DNA of 64,000 nt, taken from the NCBI GenBank assembly GCA_013368325.1, contig JAACJK010000110.1, positions 1,054,001 through 1,118,000 of the forward strand. Reading direction: 5' to 3'. The DNA is from Ephemerocybe angulata. Lineage: Eukaryota; Basidiomycota; Agaricomycetes; Agaricales; Psathyrellaceae. The translations under genes and the position numbers were made by a program. The notes under the pieces are model-generated. The model saw nothing but the letters and a program-made list of their open reading frames with translations, was not told the DNA's origin and made no database searches. Shown in pieces: positions 50,501 to 62,555 of the stretch. Each line of letters starts with the position of its first letter. Within the stretch, counting starts at the first letter, position 1.

Positions 50501-51916
50501 GAGCCAGTGCCGCGCCGGCGCATGTGGAAGTCGAGGTGATGGCGCCGGGACGCCCAAGGCAACAGAAATGCGTCCGGCGAGCGACGTGTTTTGGGGATGG
50601 GTTTGAATGGCGTGGAGGGGAATGGTAGTCAACAGAGAGGCCACAATGGGAGACGAGCGACGTACTGAGCGAGTGCCGTGCCCGCGCGTATGCGAAAGTC
50701 GAGGTGATGGCGCCGGGATTGCCCAAACGCAACAGAAATGCGTCCGGCGAGCGACGTGTCGGGGGCATGAGTTTGGATGGTTGTGGAGGGAAGGGTAGCC
50801 ACACACATTGGAAGAATTTGAGGCACATTCAAGTGCCGCTGCCAGCGGATATTTGAAGGACCGGATGTCAACGATGATGTTCTACAAGATAAAGCGACGA
50901 CTCCGTATGAGTCAGTAGACACGTCATAATCTCCAGAAAGCCACGTACTAGGGAACGAGCATTGCAGTCGTCTCGCTGGAAGCGCCCAAACGCAACAGAA
51001 ATCCTTCCGGCGAGCGGTGTCGAGCGGCCTCGCGTGTGTAGTGAACCGTGAGGGGAGGTGACGACTCAGGCTGGCGCAACTGTACTGCTGTCCCTGGAAT
51101 GAAGTCAGGAAAGCGGACAGAGCATCCATACGGTCAGTACTCACCGAGACTGTAGACAGCGTCACCGAGACAGCGAGGGCAAGCGAGTTGATGACGAGGG
51201 CTGGGGCGAGAGACGATCAATGGAAGTGTGCTGGAACTTCGAATACACGACGTATCGACGTCCGGCGAGCGACTTCAGGCAGAATGGAGGACATGGTGGG
51301 GGATGAAGGGGGGATAATTTGGAGGGCTGTATGGCCTGACTCTGAGAGTCGAAATCAATTCTCGGAGGTACGGGATGTTGCAGGGGTGGAGATCATGCCG
51401 TGAGGGTGTGCGGTCGGGTAGCGCGAAACGTCACAATTGGGAAATTCAGCCCAAGTACCTGCTCTCCACCTACGCCCCTCCGCCGTGTTGGGGAGTTGAA
51501 TGTAACTTGAATTACCAGTCACCTACAGTAGTACTTGAAGGGATAATACCGCAGGCATGGCAAAGCGACGAGTTCTCCAAGTCCCGCACTAAAGGCAGCG
51601 AGCCGACTAGTGTGAGAACGCGGACTTGGCGTTCAGAGATCTGCATCGCAATATCTCAGAGTGGCCTTGGAGCCTGTGGATATTGTGCAGGAATTCAACT
51701 GTATATTAATTCTCTGAATACACACACTGGTGGAGTAGATGGAGGACTACCTACGAGTACCTACGAGGGGAGGGGGACGATGGGCCGAGCCGTGTTTCGT
51801 CACGACAGAGGGCATCATGGACTCCCGCCCACACATCCGTAAGAGTCTATCCCCGAGGCTTGTTTAATCCCTCCTCGTGACCCGGTTAACGGGTAAACAG
51901 GGCACGCAGACTGGGG

Positions 51917-52280
51917 TATATAACCTGGGGAGAAATGGGAACCCACCCACATCCATCCCGCCACTATGCCCTCTCGCCGGCACCCTCGTCTGCCGCGCCT
52001 GTCCCAGTCGTCGCCCGCGTCCGTCGTCACCCATCCCTCACCCCTGTCTGGCGCAGTCACCGCCTCTCTGTCGTGGTCGTAGTCAGTATCGCCGTCTCGC
52101 CGTCACGCTCCCCTTGCTCGCACCTTCGCCGTCGCAGCTGGCCACCTCTGTCTCGCGCCGCCACTCTTCCTCTGCCGCAGCTGTCGTGTTTGTAGTCAGT
52201 AGTACCCGTAGTCAGTAGTCAGTATTAGACCTCCCCGGCTCCGGTGCGCAGAGGACACGCCGTCCCTCTGCGCGCCGGGG
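51917..52280 (+). promoter_or_regulatory. TATA box, mini-ORF and hairpin (unit 4)
   Basis: Copy of the unit 1 module next to paralogue B: TATATAA at 51917-51923 and hairpin at 52233-52280, 159 bp beyond the stop codon of gene B. Confidence 0.5.
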
Positions 52281-52438
52281 CCGATAATGGAGGATGCCGT
52301 GGGAAGAGACACCTATGAAAAAACGCTGAAAGTTCGTTGAGCGAAAGAACCTACATGAAACCGACAAGTCACAAGCCTTACGCGAACATTAAGAGTACAC
52401 CGAGATACAGAAAGGAGGAGGGTAGAGGCAGAGATCTT

Positions 52439-53565
52439 CTATTTTCTTGCGAACGTAATCTGCGGGAGGGGTCAGAAACACGGCTCGTAACGCGAAAGGC
52501 AAACGCACCTTGATCTTGTTCTCTCCGTCCAACTTGTAATTGTGCAGCGCATCCTTGGCGACACCCGCACTCCCCTCGTCCAAGAATTCCACGAACGCAA
52601 TGTCTTTCTTCGTCGGGATGAGACGGACTTCGTACAGATTGGGGTACTGGGAGAAGAGGGCGTTGAGCTGGTCCTTCGTGACCGACTCGGGCAGGTTTTG
52701 CAAGAAAAGAATCTTGTTCGGGGGGAGGTACTCGTCCGGCATCTGGACGGCTGGCCGCTTGGCAGTGGGAAGCGCGGCTCCTCCGTCGACTGTGGGCACG
52801 GATTAGTAGACGCTGGGAAGATGCGGGGAGGGACGAACTTTCGGCTGCCAGACGTTTGGCGCGGAACTTGGCTTTGAGGGGGTTTGTGTATCGCGTCGCT
52901 TCTGCGTGGAATATGTGAGTATGTATGGGTCGAAGAAGTTGGAGAACGGACTCTTGTGCTCCTGTCGCTTGGTTTTGTGGTCGTCAAAGTTGTTGGGATC
53001 CTTCTTCTGCACCACCGCGTCTGATCGTGACCGTGCAAATGAGATTTGCTGAAGAGTCATTCACAGTCATGGAATAGACGTTAAAGCGTATGTGAGTGTC
53101 AGATCGACCAAAACTGGATGTAGGGCACGCACCATGGGTTTCGAATACAACGGGAACCTCTGCACCTCCTTCATCGCTTTCTTCGCGACATCCGCATTCT
53201 CAAACGAAACAAATGCCTGCCCCCGCATCCTCAGATTCTTATGGGCCACAACATCGAGTACCTCGCCGTATGTCTTGAACAATCCGCGTAGCGATGCTTT
53301 CATCACTGGAATCCGAATCAATAATTGAATTGGGCATAGATAAAGGTTGCATACCGTCTGGCTTGATCTTTTCGTTTAGGTTTTGGATATAGAGCGTTTC
53401 GCAGGAGTATTCGTCGGGTGCTGCTCCTTCGGCTACTACTGGGCCTGTGCCTTCTACCGTTGCAGCTGCGAGCACTGGTGCGGGTTGGGCGAGGGTTGGC
53501 GCTGCGTCGACAACTCCTTGCATAGCGTTGTCCTCGGTCGTTGGAGGTGCTTGAACTTCAGCCAT
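52439..53565 (-). CDS. U1A/U2B''-type spliceosomal protein, paralogue B (right end of array)
   Basis: Intact six-exon gene: 53355-53565, 53133-53305, 52952-53048, 52839-52901, 52509-52789, 52439-52459, closing in frame to 281 aa. Same architecture as A: Ala/Pro-rich N-terminus, RRM1 with LYIQNL and RGQAFVSF, basic linker, RRM2 with LFLQNL and DIAFVEF, C-terminal ITFARK. It differs from A by scattered substitutions in the N-terminal 50 residues (for example PPTTED against PTTSED, GTGP against GVGP) and one in RRM1 (ENAD against ENPD). Intron 2 is 84 nt against 50 nt in A and unrelated in sequence; intron 1 also differs. RRM2 appears identical in both proteins. Upstream similarity to A extends about 170 bp, then stops. 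Confidence 0.92.
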
Positions 53566-53735
53566 CTTTTGAGGATATAAAGATGAAGAAACCCCTTGAA
53601 ATGAGTTGACTGGTAGCTGGACTGTTGCAGCTTGAGCTTGGCTACAGCTTGCAGCTTGCAGCAAGTGGCTGTGCTTTTGTCTGTCCCAGATTGTTTTGGA
53701 AGCCAAAGGCGTCTCGGAACTAGCCGACACTTTGA

Positions 53736-54248
53736 GACGCTGGAAAGGGGCGGGCGCTTGTTTTCAAGTTTGCCACCTCCGTCACCCGGCGGATCCGTGG
53801 TCATTCACCGCTTCAAAGCCAGGCACATCAAGTAAAGGTGTTTTGCGATACCTCTGAATCACATGTACGGACGTCTTAATTTCTCCGGAATCAACGCGAT
53901 GTGCCAGTGGCCTATTTATTCTTCATGCTCCATTTCCACAGAACTTTTGCCTTCGTTATGGGTGCTGGGGTTAGCTGAAGCCTGAGAATCAAAGGTATAC
54001 GTCGCTGGACGAGCGGGCATGAGCAGTATGTACCGTGTTTGCATTTTCAATGTTTTTTGCTTACCGACGCAAGTGTCTTTTTCCATTAGCAATTCTGTGA
54101 CCGACCAGTCGATTTTAGGCTCGGCCTTGAGAACCCTCCTCTGGAGCAGTCTGGACTTCCAGGTCGCAGCGAATTAGACGCCGACCGCTCTAAAGCCCCC
54201 TATCGCAGCATGACCCCTCGATGACATCAGCCTGCCATACATACTTCC
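53736..54248. other. intergenic between array and malic enzyme
   Basis: Unique sequence to the right of the last homology with the array. No coding frame with a domain; it should hold the promoters of gene B (minus) and malic enzyme (plus), which are divergent. Confidence 0.5.
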
Positions 54249-56694
54249 ATGCAACGAATCCACTCCGAGCCTATTCTTAGCTCTATCAGGAACCACGACC
54301 TGGAAGACCCTCAATCGCCCATGTCGTTCCCCCACCCAAGCCTCAACGCGCACAAACCCGCGCACCTCATCCAGAAGCTCAGGGTGGCGTTGCGTGGTGA
54401 CCCTCTTCTCAACTCGCCGCGGTTCAACAAGGGTACCGCCTTTTCACCCAAGGAGCGCAAGGCTCTCGGTCTCCATGGGCGCCTTCCTTATCGCGAGAAT
54501 ACGCTGGAGCACCAATGCGAGAGAGCGTACGAGCAGCTCCAGGCAAGGGACACGGCGATCAGGAAGAACACCTTCTTGCAGAGCCTGAGGGACCAGAACT
54601 GGACGTTGTATTTTGCCCTGTTGCAGAGGCATTTGAAGGAGCTGGTCCCTGTCATCTATACGCCTACGCAGGTCCGTCTTCTTTAAACCTCTTTTTAGTG
54701 TCGTATGCCTGAATGGAGCGCAGGGGGACGCCATTGCCAGCTATTCCCACCTCTTCAGGAAACCAGATGGGTTGTTCCTAACATTCAAAGAAATCGACAG
54801 GATGGAGGAAGAGTTCCTTGAGCAGACAAGGGGCAAGGAGATCGACCTCGTTGTTTGTACCGATGCCGAAGCCATTCTGGGAATTGGTGACCAGGGAGTT
54901 GGAGTGCGTATTCATTATCAGACATTTCTGAACAATCGCCGACACTAATGACACTTATCACAGGGAATTGGGGTGAGTCCAAGGCTGAAATCGACCCACG
55001 TGTTGAAGCACTACCTTACGCAGTTGTCACCTAGATATCTACTGCGAAGTCAGCGATGTATACGTATGTCACCTCATGCATCTTTGTTACGCGAACTCAC
55101 CACCGTTAATTTCCAGCCTTATTGGCGGCCTAGACCCTTCCAAAACCCTAGCAGTCATGCTGGATGTGGGCACGAATAACGAGCAGTTGCTGAACGACCC
55201 GCTTTACGTGGTCAGTCCCTACTGAGCGTCCGTGCCTGCTGCTGTCCTAACACGCCTTGATAGGGCTGGCCGCATCGGCGCGTTACTGGAGAAGATTACG
55301 ACAAGTTCGTGGACAAGTAGGTCTTTCTGCCCGTACGGGTGTCCATTCTCGTTCAACGCTCAAACAGGTTTGTCCAACTCGTCCGAAAGTACTACCCACA
55401 CAGTCTCCTCCACTTCGAAGACTTTGGCGTGAACAACGCATATCGCCTGCTCCACAAATACAGGGAAACCCATGCAGCATTCAATGATGACATGTAAGCA
55501 CCTTACTCCCCACCTTCCACCCTGCAGACTCACGTTCGTTCGTTTCTCCACCAGCCAAGGTACAGGGGCCGTAACCCTTGCCTGCATCATGGCCGCCATC
55601 GGCGTGTCGAGCCGCTCCTCCGCCGCCTCCACTGGCAAGGCGCAAGGAAGCCGCCTCTCTGACCAGCGCTACGTGATCTTCGGCGCCGGCTCCGCAGGCA
55701 TGGGCATCGCCGTGCAGGTGCGCGACGCCATGATCACTGCGGACGGTATATCGCGCAAAGAGGCGAACCGCCGTTTTTGGCTCATCGATAGAGAGGGGTT
55801 GTTGTACGACCACACGGGCGAGGAGGTCAAGCATAATCAGGAATGGACTGAGGCGAAGGCCGAGTTCGTTAGGCCCTTCGAGGAAGGCTGGGGTAAGAGT
55901 GCGCAGAGTGGGAGTGTGGGGCTGCTGGAGACCGTGAAGAAGGTGAAGCCAACGGTGCTCATTGGGTGTTCGACGGCTGCTGGGGCGTTTACGGAGGAAG
56001 TTGTGAAAGCGATGGATCAGGGATTGACGAATGGAGAGAAGCCGATTATCATGCCGTTGAGCAATCCGAGTCGGTTGGTGGAGGCGCAGCCGGTTGATAT
56101 CATGAAGTGGACGGAGGGCAGAGCCTTGGTCGCTACTGGGAGTCCGTTTGGCACAGTTGAGATGAAAGTGGGAGGAAAGGATAAGAGCTTCAGGTTTGTG
56201 AATCACTCGCACTCTCTGACTGGGCTAATGGATACTGGATTTGCAGGATCGCAGAATGTAACAACGCACTAATCTATCCCGGGCTTGGGTTCGGGGCCAT
56301 CCTCGCACAGTCAAGGAAAGTCACAGACTCGATGCTCATCGCAGGCGCGCAGCGTCTCGCACGTCTCTCGCCCGCAATCGAGGCCGCGCCGTCCAAAGAC
56401 GCCCTCGCCAAGTCCTCCGATGCAGTTTACGAGTACAACGGCGAGGCGCTTCTGCCCGATTTTGCTGCCGCACCGCAGGTGAACTACGAAATTGGGGTTG
56501 CTGTGGCGCAGCAGGCCGTGGTGGAGGGTACGGCGAGTAGCGACTGGTTGAAGCGGTCGGGGAGCGCGGATGACTTGGCGGATAGTGAGGTTCGGGATAT
56601 GATGCTTGATGAAGTGAGGGAGAGGGCAGAGAGGAAGGTGTGGGTGCCCGTGTATGCTGAGTATGAGTATGATCCGAATGGGGTCAGTGATTAA
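54249..56694 (+). CDS. malic enzyme (NAD(P)-dependent, decarboxylating)
   Basis: Oxidatively decarboxylates malate to pyruvate and CO2 with NAD(P)H formation. Nine exons (54249-54671, 54724-54903, 54964-54972, 55035-55063, 55117-55210, 55264-55316, 55368-55493, 55555-56193, 56247-56694) close in frame to 666 aa. Visible motifs: PVIYTPT with the catalytic Tyr, [20 protein letters not shown] with the catalytic Lys, [17 protein letters not shown] and FNDDIQGTG with metal-binding acidic residues, the dinucleotide fold [26 protein letters not shown] and [11 protein letters not shown]. Exon 3 is 9 nt. Cofactor preference and location (mitochondrial or cytosolic) cannot be decided; the first 25 residues are not a clear targeting peptide. 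Start is the first in-frame ATG of exon 1; an upstream exon is possible. Confidence 0.92.
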
Positions 56695-56873
56695 GTCAGG
56701 TAATTGGGTTGAGGATTGGACTTGAGAAATTGGGACTATCAATTCGTCAATAGATGTACACTGAGGGTGTGGGAGGGGTGGTATATGGATAGCGTGGAAT
56801 GTATAAATGTGCAGGTATCCCAGAGTTCGCGGATAGATACAATAGTGTGATTCTGTAGGATTTGTAGCCTTCG

Positions 56874-59752
56874 TCATTGCTTGGTAGTGGGGCGTCCTTT
56901 CTTTGGGACCATTTGGATGAGAATGGGTTGAGTTGGGGGTTTATCCCAGATTTCCGTCGTAGTTAACAGCGAGCTCGGTTGGTGATGGTCAAACTCTATG
57001 AGTCTTTCCCGATGATGCCTATGATTACCCATTAAAGTTGTACTATTCCGGAAATCTAAGGCGATGCATGAAAAAGCTTACCTGATGAAATGGCGACGCA
57101 TTTCAAAATGATTGAGAGGCTTCATAGGTTCATGGCGGCCGTCGCGACACAGCAGGCACCGAAGGTGAGGGGCTTTCTCATCTCCTAGATTCGGTGGGTC
57201 TCCACCGTGGCGCGTTCGGTATTCAGCCGCTTCAAGTTCGCGCGCTTTCTGGGCGTCTGAGTCTGAGATGCGCTCGAAACGCGAGGTGTTGGAACCCCAG
57301 TGCGATTTCAGAGCGTGCTTCACCTATGTTCGCGAGGATCACACATATTAGTTGAAATTCGGAGAGAACCAGATCATAGCCTATATGGTTATGAAAGGGG
57401 GGCACGTACTGCTTTGCGCCAGGTCAGGACGGAAACTCTGCGTTCTCCATCGCACTTCTTGCCATGCGTACATTTGAGGCAGACCAGCCTTGGGTCCGCC
57501 GCATCTAGCTCCTTCACAGTCGCCGTCACAGGCATCCCGCACGCCTCCAGGATGCGCTTCACAAGCCCCGACGCTTTCTCGTCGAACACCAGCTGGTCGC
57601 AGTTCCACTTCGCCCGACGCAGCTTTTCGTTCCCGGGCGCTCCTTCGATGCCCTCGATGGGCATCCCATCGACCTTGAAAAACTCGTTCACATGGTAGCG
57701 GGCCTCCCACCAGTCGGGATACGCGAGGCGCGAGGACGGGTGGTGCAGGTACGTGGGAAACCACATGCACGTAGGCTCGCCGTAGGATCTCGCGGGCTGG
57801 CCTTGGCGGTAAGTGAGGTATTCCTCGTACGGCTTGTCGGGATTGTACACGATGCTGGGACCGGCGGGGTATTCTTCGAGTCGTTTGTCGCAGTTGAACA
57901 CTGCCATAGCGCGTTCCATCCATTCGAGGTTCTCTGCGGGGTTCAGATCACCAATCAAGTCAGTGCGGGACGCCTCTGGGACGAGCGAGGACAAGAGGGC
58001 GCTCTTCTCTTTCCTCCAGGCTTCGATGGCGTCGTGCATGGTATCAAGGACGCCGAGAATGTCGGGCTGGGAGAGCGCTGCTTCGCCATCCTTCTCTATC
58101 TGGGCTTTCAGAATGGGGTGTTCGGCGATGTCACGGACGGTAGGGAGGAAGTAGCCAGGCGGGTACCGTTGTGCTTGCCCTGCGAGCCAGACGGGCCATG
58201 CTTTGGCAACCTCTTCGCGCCGACGCTGCATAAGGAGCTTGCGGTCATTTTTCTCTCTGAAATATTTAACGATCTCCATGAAGTCCACCACTTTGTCTTT
58301 CACACGACCGTTCCAGACTACGTATGTATTAGAATGAGGCGAGAGTTAAAGAAAGGGCGACGTACTTCGTTCTGTGATGGGCTTTGCGACACGGACTTCT
58401 TCCAAGTCCGTTAGCATCTCGAGGTCGTAATCGAGTGGTGCAACCAGGTCGCGTTTCGTGAAGTGGACATCATCCAGGAACTTGAGCTCAGGGGCGTAGC
58501 CCAACTCATATAGCCGTTCTGTAATGCTAAGTAATGTATGAAGCCAGGACGCGAGGCGGGGACGCAGGGATGACGCACAAGTATCGTCGTTCGTCCCGTA
58601 TATCCTCGAGAGCGCTCTCCCTCTCCTCGGCAAGCCTGTCAGACCATGCTTCACATACCTCTGCATGCTAAAGAAAGCAAGATCAATTATAGAGCTCCGT
58701 TGAGGGAAGAGCGACGAACCTCCGCGCGAGCCTTCATTTCGCTCGTTCGGTCCGCTATGAACTTGTTCCGGTCCCCTACGAGGTTGTCGAGTTCCTTGAT
58801 AAAGGCTTCCTTATGGCTTTTCAGACAGTACGTGGTGGTCTTTCCATCTAAAGGGGCATTCAGCCAATGGTGAAGCGACCTGAGAATTAACGCACCTTTG
58901 ACGCGTCTTTGAAAGGGGAGACAGCGGAGCAGGATAATATCCAGCTTCACTTCTTTCTTGAACTTCTTCTGGGGGATTGACCTATGACGGAGGTTAGTAC
59001 AGAACTATACTTATTGCGGGATGATTTACTGGGCCTTGGTGCACTTGCCGCAGAGCCGCATTCGGAGTGTCCATTCGATACTGCGAATGTTAGAGGCCGA
59101 GCAACTCTGCCGTGCCGAGATGAGCTAGTGCGCTTGTGTCGGGGAAAGGTAACATGGCGACGTACGTGACAGTGAGGGCTGAAAAGCAAGTTGGCCCAGA
59201 CAGGTAGAGAAAGATCTTCGGGGCACGGTGTAGGTGCCTCGTCTTCTTGGAGATTTCCAAACGCGGCTTTCCACACCGAGATGGCGCTTTTGTTGAGAAG
59301 GACGCGTCTAAAAGACTTGGTAGTGCGCGAAAGATGGAGTATATCTGCTGGTGAAAGATGTCCAAAGATCTGGAAAACGCTGTCAGTGTGCCTAGGCGCA
59401 AAAAAACGCGTTCACGTACCTCGAACAGAATATCCAATGGAAGAGACGGCAACATAGCCAACTTTCCGTGCGACCCGGTCCGTTTAATCGACTTTATAGA
59501 AGACCCAGGTACTTCTTTTGAGCCTTGACCAAATGATTTATCGCGCTTGACGCGCTTTTTCGTGGGTTCCGTCACGACGAGCTTCTTCAGCGCAGTAAGT
59601 CCATTTGACGCCGTAATCTTAAGGCGCTGGGAGCTTGTATCAGCCTCAGGATTGGTTCCTTTGTTTTCCTGAAGCTCTTCTTCAGTTTTCTCAGATGTGA
59701 GTGGTATAGACGCGTCGGGATCGAGTTCTGACGTGGGCGGAGTGGGGGACAT
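56874..59752 (-). CDS. F-box protein with zinc-ligand (CxxC/H) modules
   Basis: Ten exons (59420-59752, 59166-59369, 59030-59106, 58896-58981, 58720-58847, 58579-58667, 58366-58526, 57410-58317, 57082-57323, 56874-57018) close in frame to 790 aa. After a Lys/Glu/Ser-rich N-terminal tail, LPSLPLDILFEIFGHLSP with ADILHLSRTTKSFRRVL is a clear F-box (about residues 100-145), the Skp1-binding part of SCF ubiquitin ligases. It is followed by a Cys-rich stretch, HCHSCS...RLCGKC. The C-terminal third has LVCLKC...HALKSHW and LRCLLC...HFEMRRHFIRHH, two CxxC...H...H modules likely to bind zinc. This composite family is common in Agaricomycetes with unknown substrates. It converges on malic enzyme, with 179 bp between the stops. 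Confidence 0.85.
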
Positions 59753-60345
59753 CCTGGGCTATAATATTTGCGTGAGCGTTGGATTCGGACAAGATTTACA
59801 CTACAAACCTAACCCTCAAGTTCTTTTTGAATCGATAAAATCCAGAAAATGAGTTGAAAGAATGAATACGTTCAAGGTATGGCGAAGAGCTAAAGGCAAA
59901 GGGGCCACAGGCGCTTTAGTCGGCAGGGTCTCTGCCGGTTCTCACGCATTCTCTATTTCCCACATAAATGCTCGGGTGCCGATCTAGAGCTTCATCCTCT
60001 CCTCTGACCACAACATTAACCTTGAACTGAAGGCTTCTACACAGCCCTACACCAAGATACAACGATCCAGTATCTCGAAACTCAGAACATCTTGCGGATG
60101 CAACCCACTGGACCTCTCTTCCCACAGACGCCGCTTCTGTCATTGTCAATGACTTCGAATCTGACGGTTCGAAAAGTTAACAAACCTGGTGTCTCGTGGT
60201 CAGCTGGGGCCAGAGTGGCGCATATGGTGTGATATACTCAGATAGAGGCCTTGATTACGATCCGCGACCGTCTTCAGGCTTGATACCTCTTCTTTCGAAC
60301 CGAAACTCATCTCCAGCGTCATTGGATTGTTATAGCCCGAGAGAT
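59753..60345. other. divergent promoter region
   Basis: Shared upstream DNA of the F-box gene (minus) and the MYND gene (plus). Only short frames, none with a recognisable domain. Confidence 0.5.
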
Positions 60346-62555
60346 ATGCCTAGAGTATCGGGCAGGACGGTCAACAGGCCTACGCCACTGGCTCAGGTGA
60401 GCAACAGCCCAAAAATTCTCGGGAGATGAACTGATGATTGTCTCAATAAAGCTCATCGCGAAGGCAAACGACGGATCTCCGGATCGCCTCTGGGACTTGT
60501 ACCGCTACGTTACAGAACCAGATATGGTCACTTTCGACGTGATTCTCTGTGCTCTCAAACAGCTGACAACAGGGGATCTCCCAGATCCCGACAGCAGCGT
60601 CGCAACGTGGGGGCAGATTGCGGGGGATAGAGCAGTAGTGTCCATATTTTTGCTCAATTTCGCCATCCATGCCTTCCGAACCAACAGTGCTTTAAAAGAA
60701 CAGGCAGTTCAGCCTGTCTTACAGTCGCTGGACGCCATATGCGTCTGGGCGGACTACTGCATCCATTTCAAACTGGCACCACCTGACGCTTCGACTCGTC
60801 CTGGCGGCATCACAGGGTTCATGGAAACGTACCACGAGGTCGGCCGTCTGTTCATGGAACTCTTTACCGACCACCCGACACAGATATCTCGGGCCCTAAT
60901 GGTCTCCACCCCTTTTCACAACCTTGCCGTTCGAACGTGGATGACTAGGGACGTGAATGCTGACCTCAACTACGACGGCTTATACCCCGCTCTGCACCTC
61001 CTCCTTTACGCAGTCGGGGACCGGGAAATTGAAGGCGAAGACGCAGCCGAAACATTTGTGCAACAAATGACCAACCGGCCTCCCCGTTGGCTCGCCACAT
61101 TCGCAGCTATGACAATCGAGCGCAGCCACCGCATCCCTGCCATGGTCTTCAGGTCGGATGTAGATTTTAGGGACGTGCCGACATTTGCGTATTTGCTGGT
61201 TGACATCCTTACGCAAATCACGTCTCGCTGCGAGTCAGTTCGCCGTGCCTTCATCCATGTTGACTATCTGAAGCAAATCACCTCCGACCTAAATAACCTG
61301 TCACTTGGCCTTGTTCGTCGAGGTTCCCCAAATCTCCTTATTTCCTTGGTCCCCGCGATAGGAACCTTGATACCCCACATCTTCGACACTCGAACTCCGT
61401 TCCGCTCTATCAAGAACGCCAGGGACGTTATCGCTGGGGGTATATTCTCGACTCTGTTGCGTATCATGGCGTCCCCTGGGGGAAGGGACCCAAGGCACAC
61501 AGGCCCAGTTATCGAAACTATTCATTTGCTTGCAAGATATACTGCGTACCCTGAAGTGATAATCGAGATTGGACGTATACCACCCTTGGACGCTTACACA
61601 GTGGTCGGACTGGTAAGGAACCCACAGATACACGTGCCGTGGGTGGCACTCCGGACGGCGAACGAGGGAAAACTTGAGGCTTTCCGTACTCTGAAGGGTG
61701 GGTCGCGCATTTGCGATAATTATTCAGTCCGTATTGCTATGCTCTCATTTCTAAGATGGTGCTGATTAATAACCTTCCAGTGTCGACGCACAAATATTGA
61801 CACTCGAGGAACACCAGAAGCGAAGGAGTTTAGAAAATGTGGCGGCTGTTCGTCCGTCGTTTATTGCTCAGTCGACTGCCAGAAGGCAGATTGGGTTGCC
61901 CTTCATCAGGCAGAATGCAAAAGCTCACGCGATGAGCATGCTCGTGAGTACATCCCAGATCATGCTGGCCACAGCGTGTCACTCATCCATACTCTTTATT
62001 TTAGGTCGTCGATCCTCTCAGTCATGGTACACGCACCACATGCGCGCATACCATGTCTCCTATGTTGCGTTTCTCTACAACAGCTACTTCTCCGCGAAAA
62101 TGGAAGCGAGAAGCGACATTACCGCGCGTACGGCAATCGCGAGTTTCGAAGCATGCGATGTAGTTGTCCTCCCAAGCGTTGTTAGCTTGCTGGGAGATGA
62201 TTGGTGGACCTCACACTCCCAGCTCCAGTTTCCGCAGGATTACCTACGACCTCGACTATCTGCGTTGAAAGAGGCGTACATATCGGGTACTGGCAGCAGT
62301 ACTAGAGAGGGAGTTGAGGAGGTGCGCCTTGTGCAAACGTACTTTCCGCTAGGGATGAAGCTGGGCGTCATTCTGACTGTGGAACTGACAAAAAATACGG
62401 GAGGCCAGTACAATGGCGGGTACAGCGTGGTTCGATATGGGTGCGTTTTGAAACCTACCTTTTGGGTCTCTGAGCTTTCCTGACTTATGTATTCTTGACT
62501 CTTGGGCAGTGTTCCAGCGCCGAATGTGCAGTCAAGGGCACTGGCTCGCCCGTAG
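60346..62555 (+). CDS. MYND-type zinc finger protein
   Basis: Five exons (60346-60396, 60452-61726, 61781-61943, 62005-62440, 62510-62555) close in frame to 656 aa. Residues 18 to about 430 are a helical, repeat-like region without a named domain. The MYND finger spans about residues 437-487 across the exon 2/3 junction: Cys pair in ICDNYSC, then RKCGGCSSVVYCSVDCQKADW and HQAEC, supplying the usual Cys/His ligands. MYND fingers bind proline-rich peptides. Such proteins are strongly expanded in mushrooms; no substrate or partner is known. The C-terminal 150 residues contain no motif I recognise. Start: MPRVSGR in the first exon; using the Met at 60434 instead would read through an intron. Confidence 0.8.

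Larger units (their letters stand above)
43432..52438. repeat. tandem unit 4
   Basis: Fourth unit, nearly identical to unit 1 outside the gene, with differences such as C5/C6 near 44885, G4/G3 near 45545 and A3/A4 near 48710. Cleanest spacer copy with unit 1. Confidence 0.9.
16362..53735. repeat. direct tandem array, about 4.1 units of about 9.0 kb
   Basis: Taking the stop codon of each spliceosomal gene as register, units start at 16476, 25484, 34450, 43432 and 52439, so the spacings are 9008, 8966, 8982 and 9007 bp. Each full unit is one minus-strand U1A/U2B''-type gene (about 1.1 kb) plus about 7.8 kb of spacer; the fifth contains only the gene and about 170 bp of upstream homology. Outside the gene, units 1 and 4 look identical apart from a few homopolymer differences. 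Units 2 and 3 have additional single-base deletions. The array is bordered by unique DNA on both sides. It is not rDNA: no conserved rRNA segment is present. Confidence 0.93.

Noticed and set aside
16362..53735. 9-kb tandem units as ribosomal DNA
   Set aside because: The period is right for fungal rDNA, but no conserved 18S, 5.8S, 28S or 5S segment is present, and each unit has a protein gene with introns.
55481..56212. 243-codon minus-strand frame
   Set aside because: Antisense shadow of malic enzyme exon 8, whose motifs are unambiguous on the plus strand.
57692..58414. 240-codon plus-strand frame
   Set aside because: Antisense shadow of the large exon of the F-box/zinc gene.
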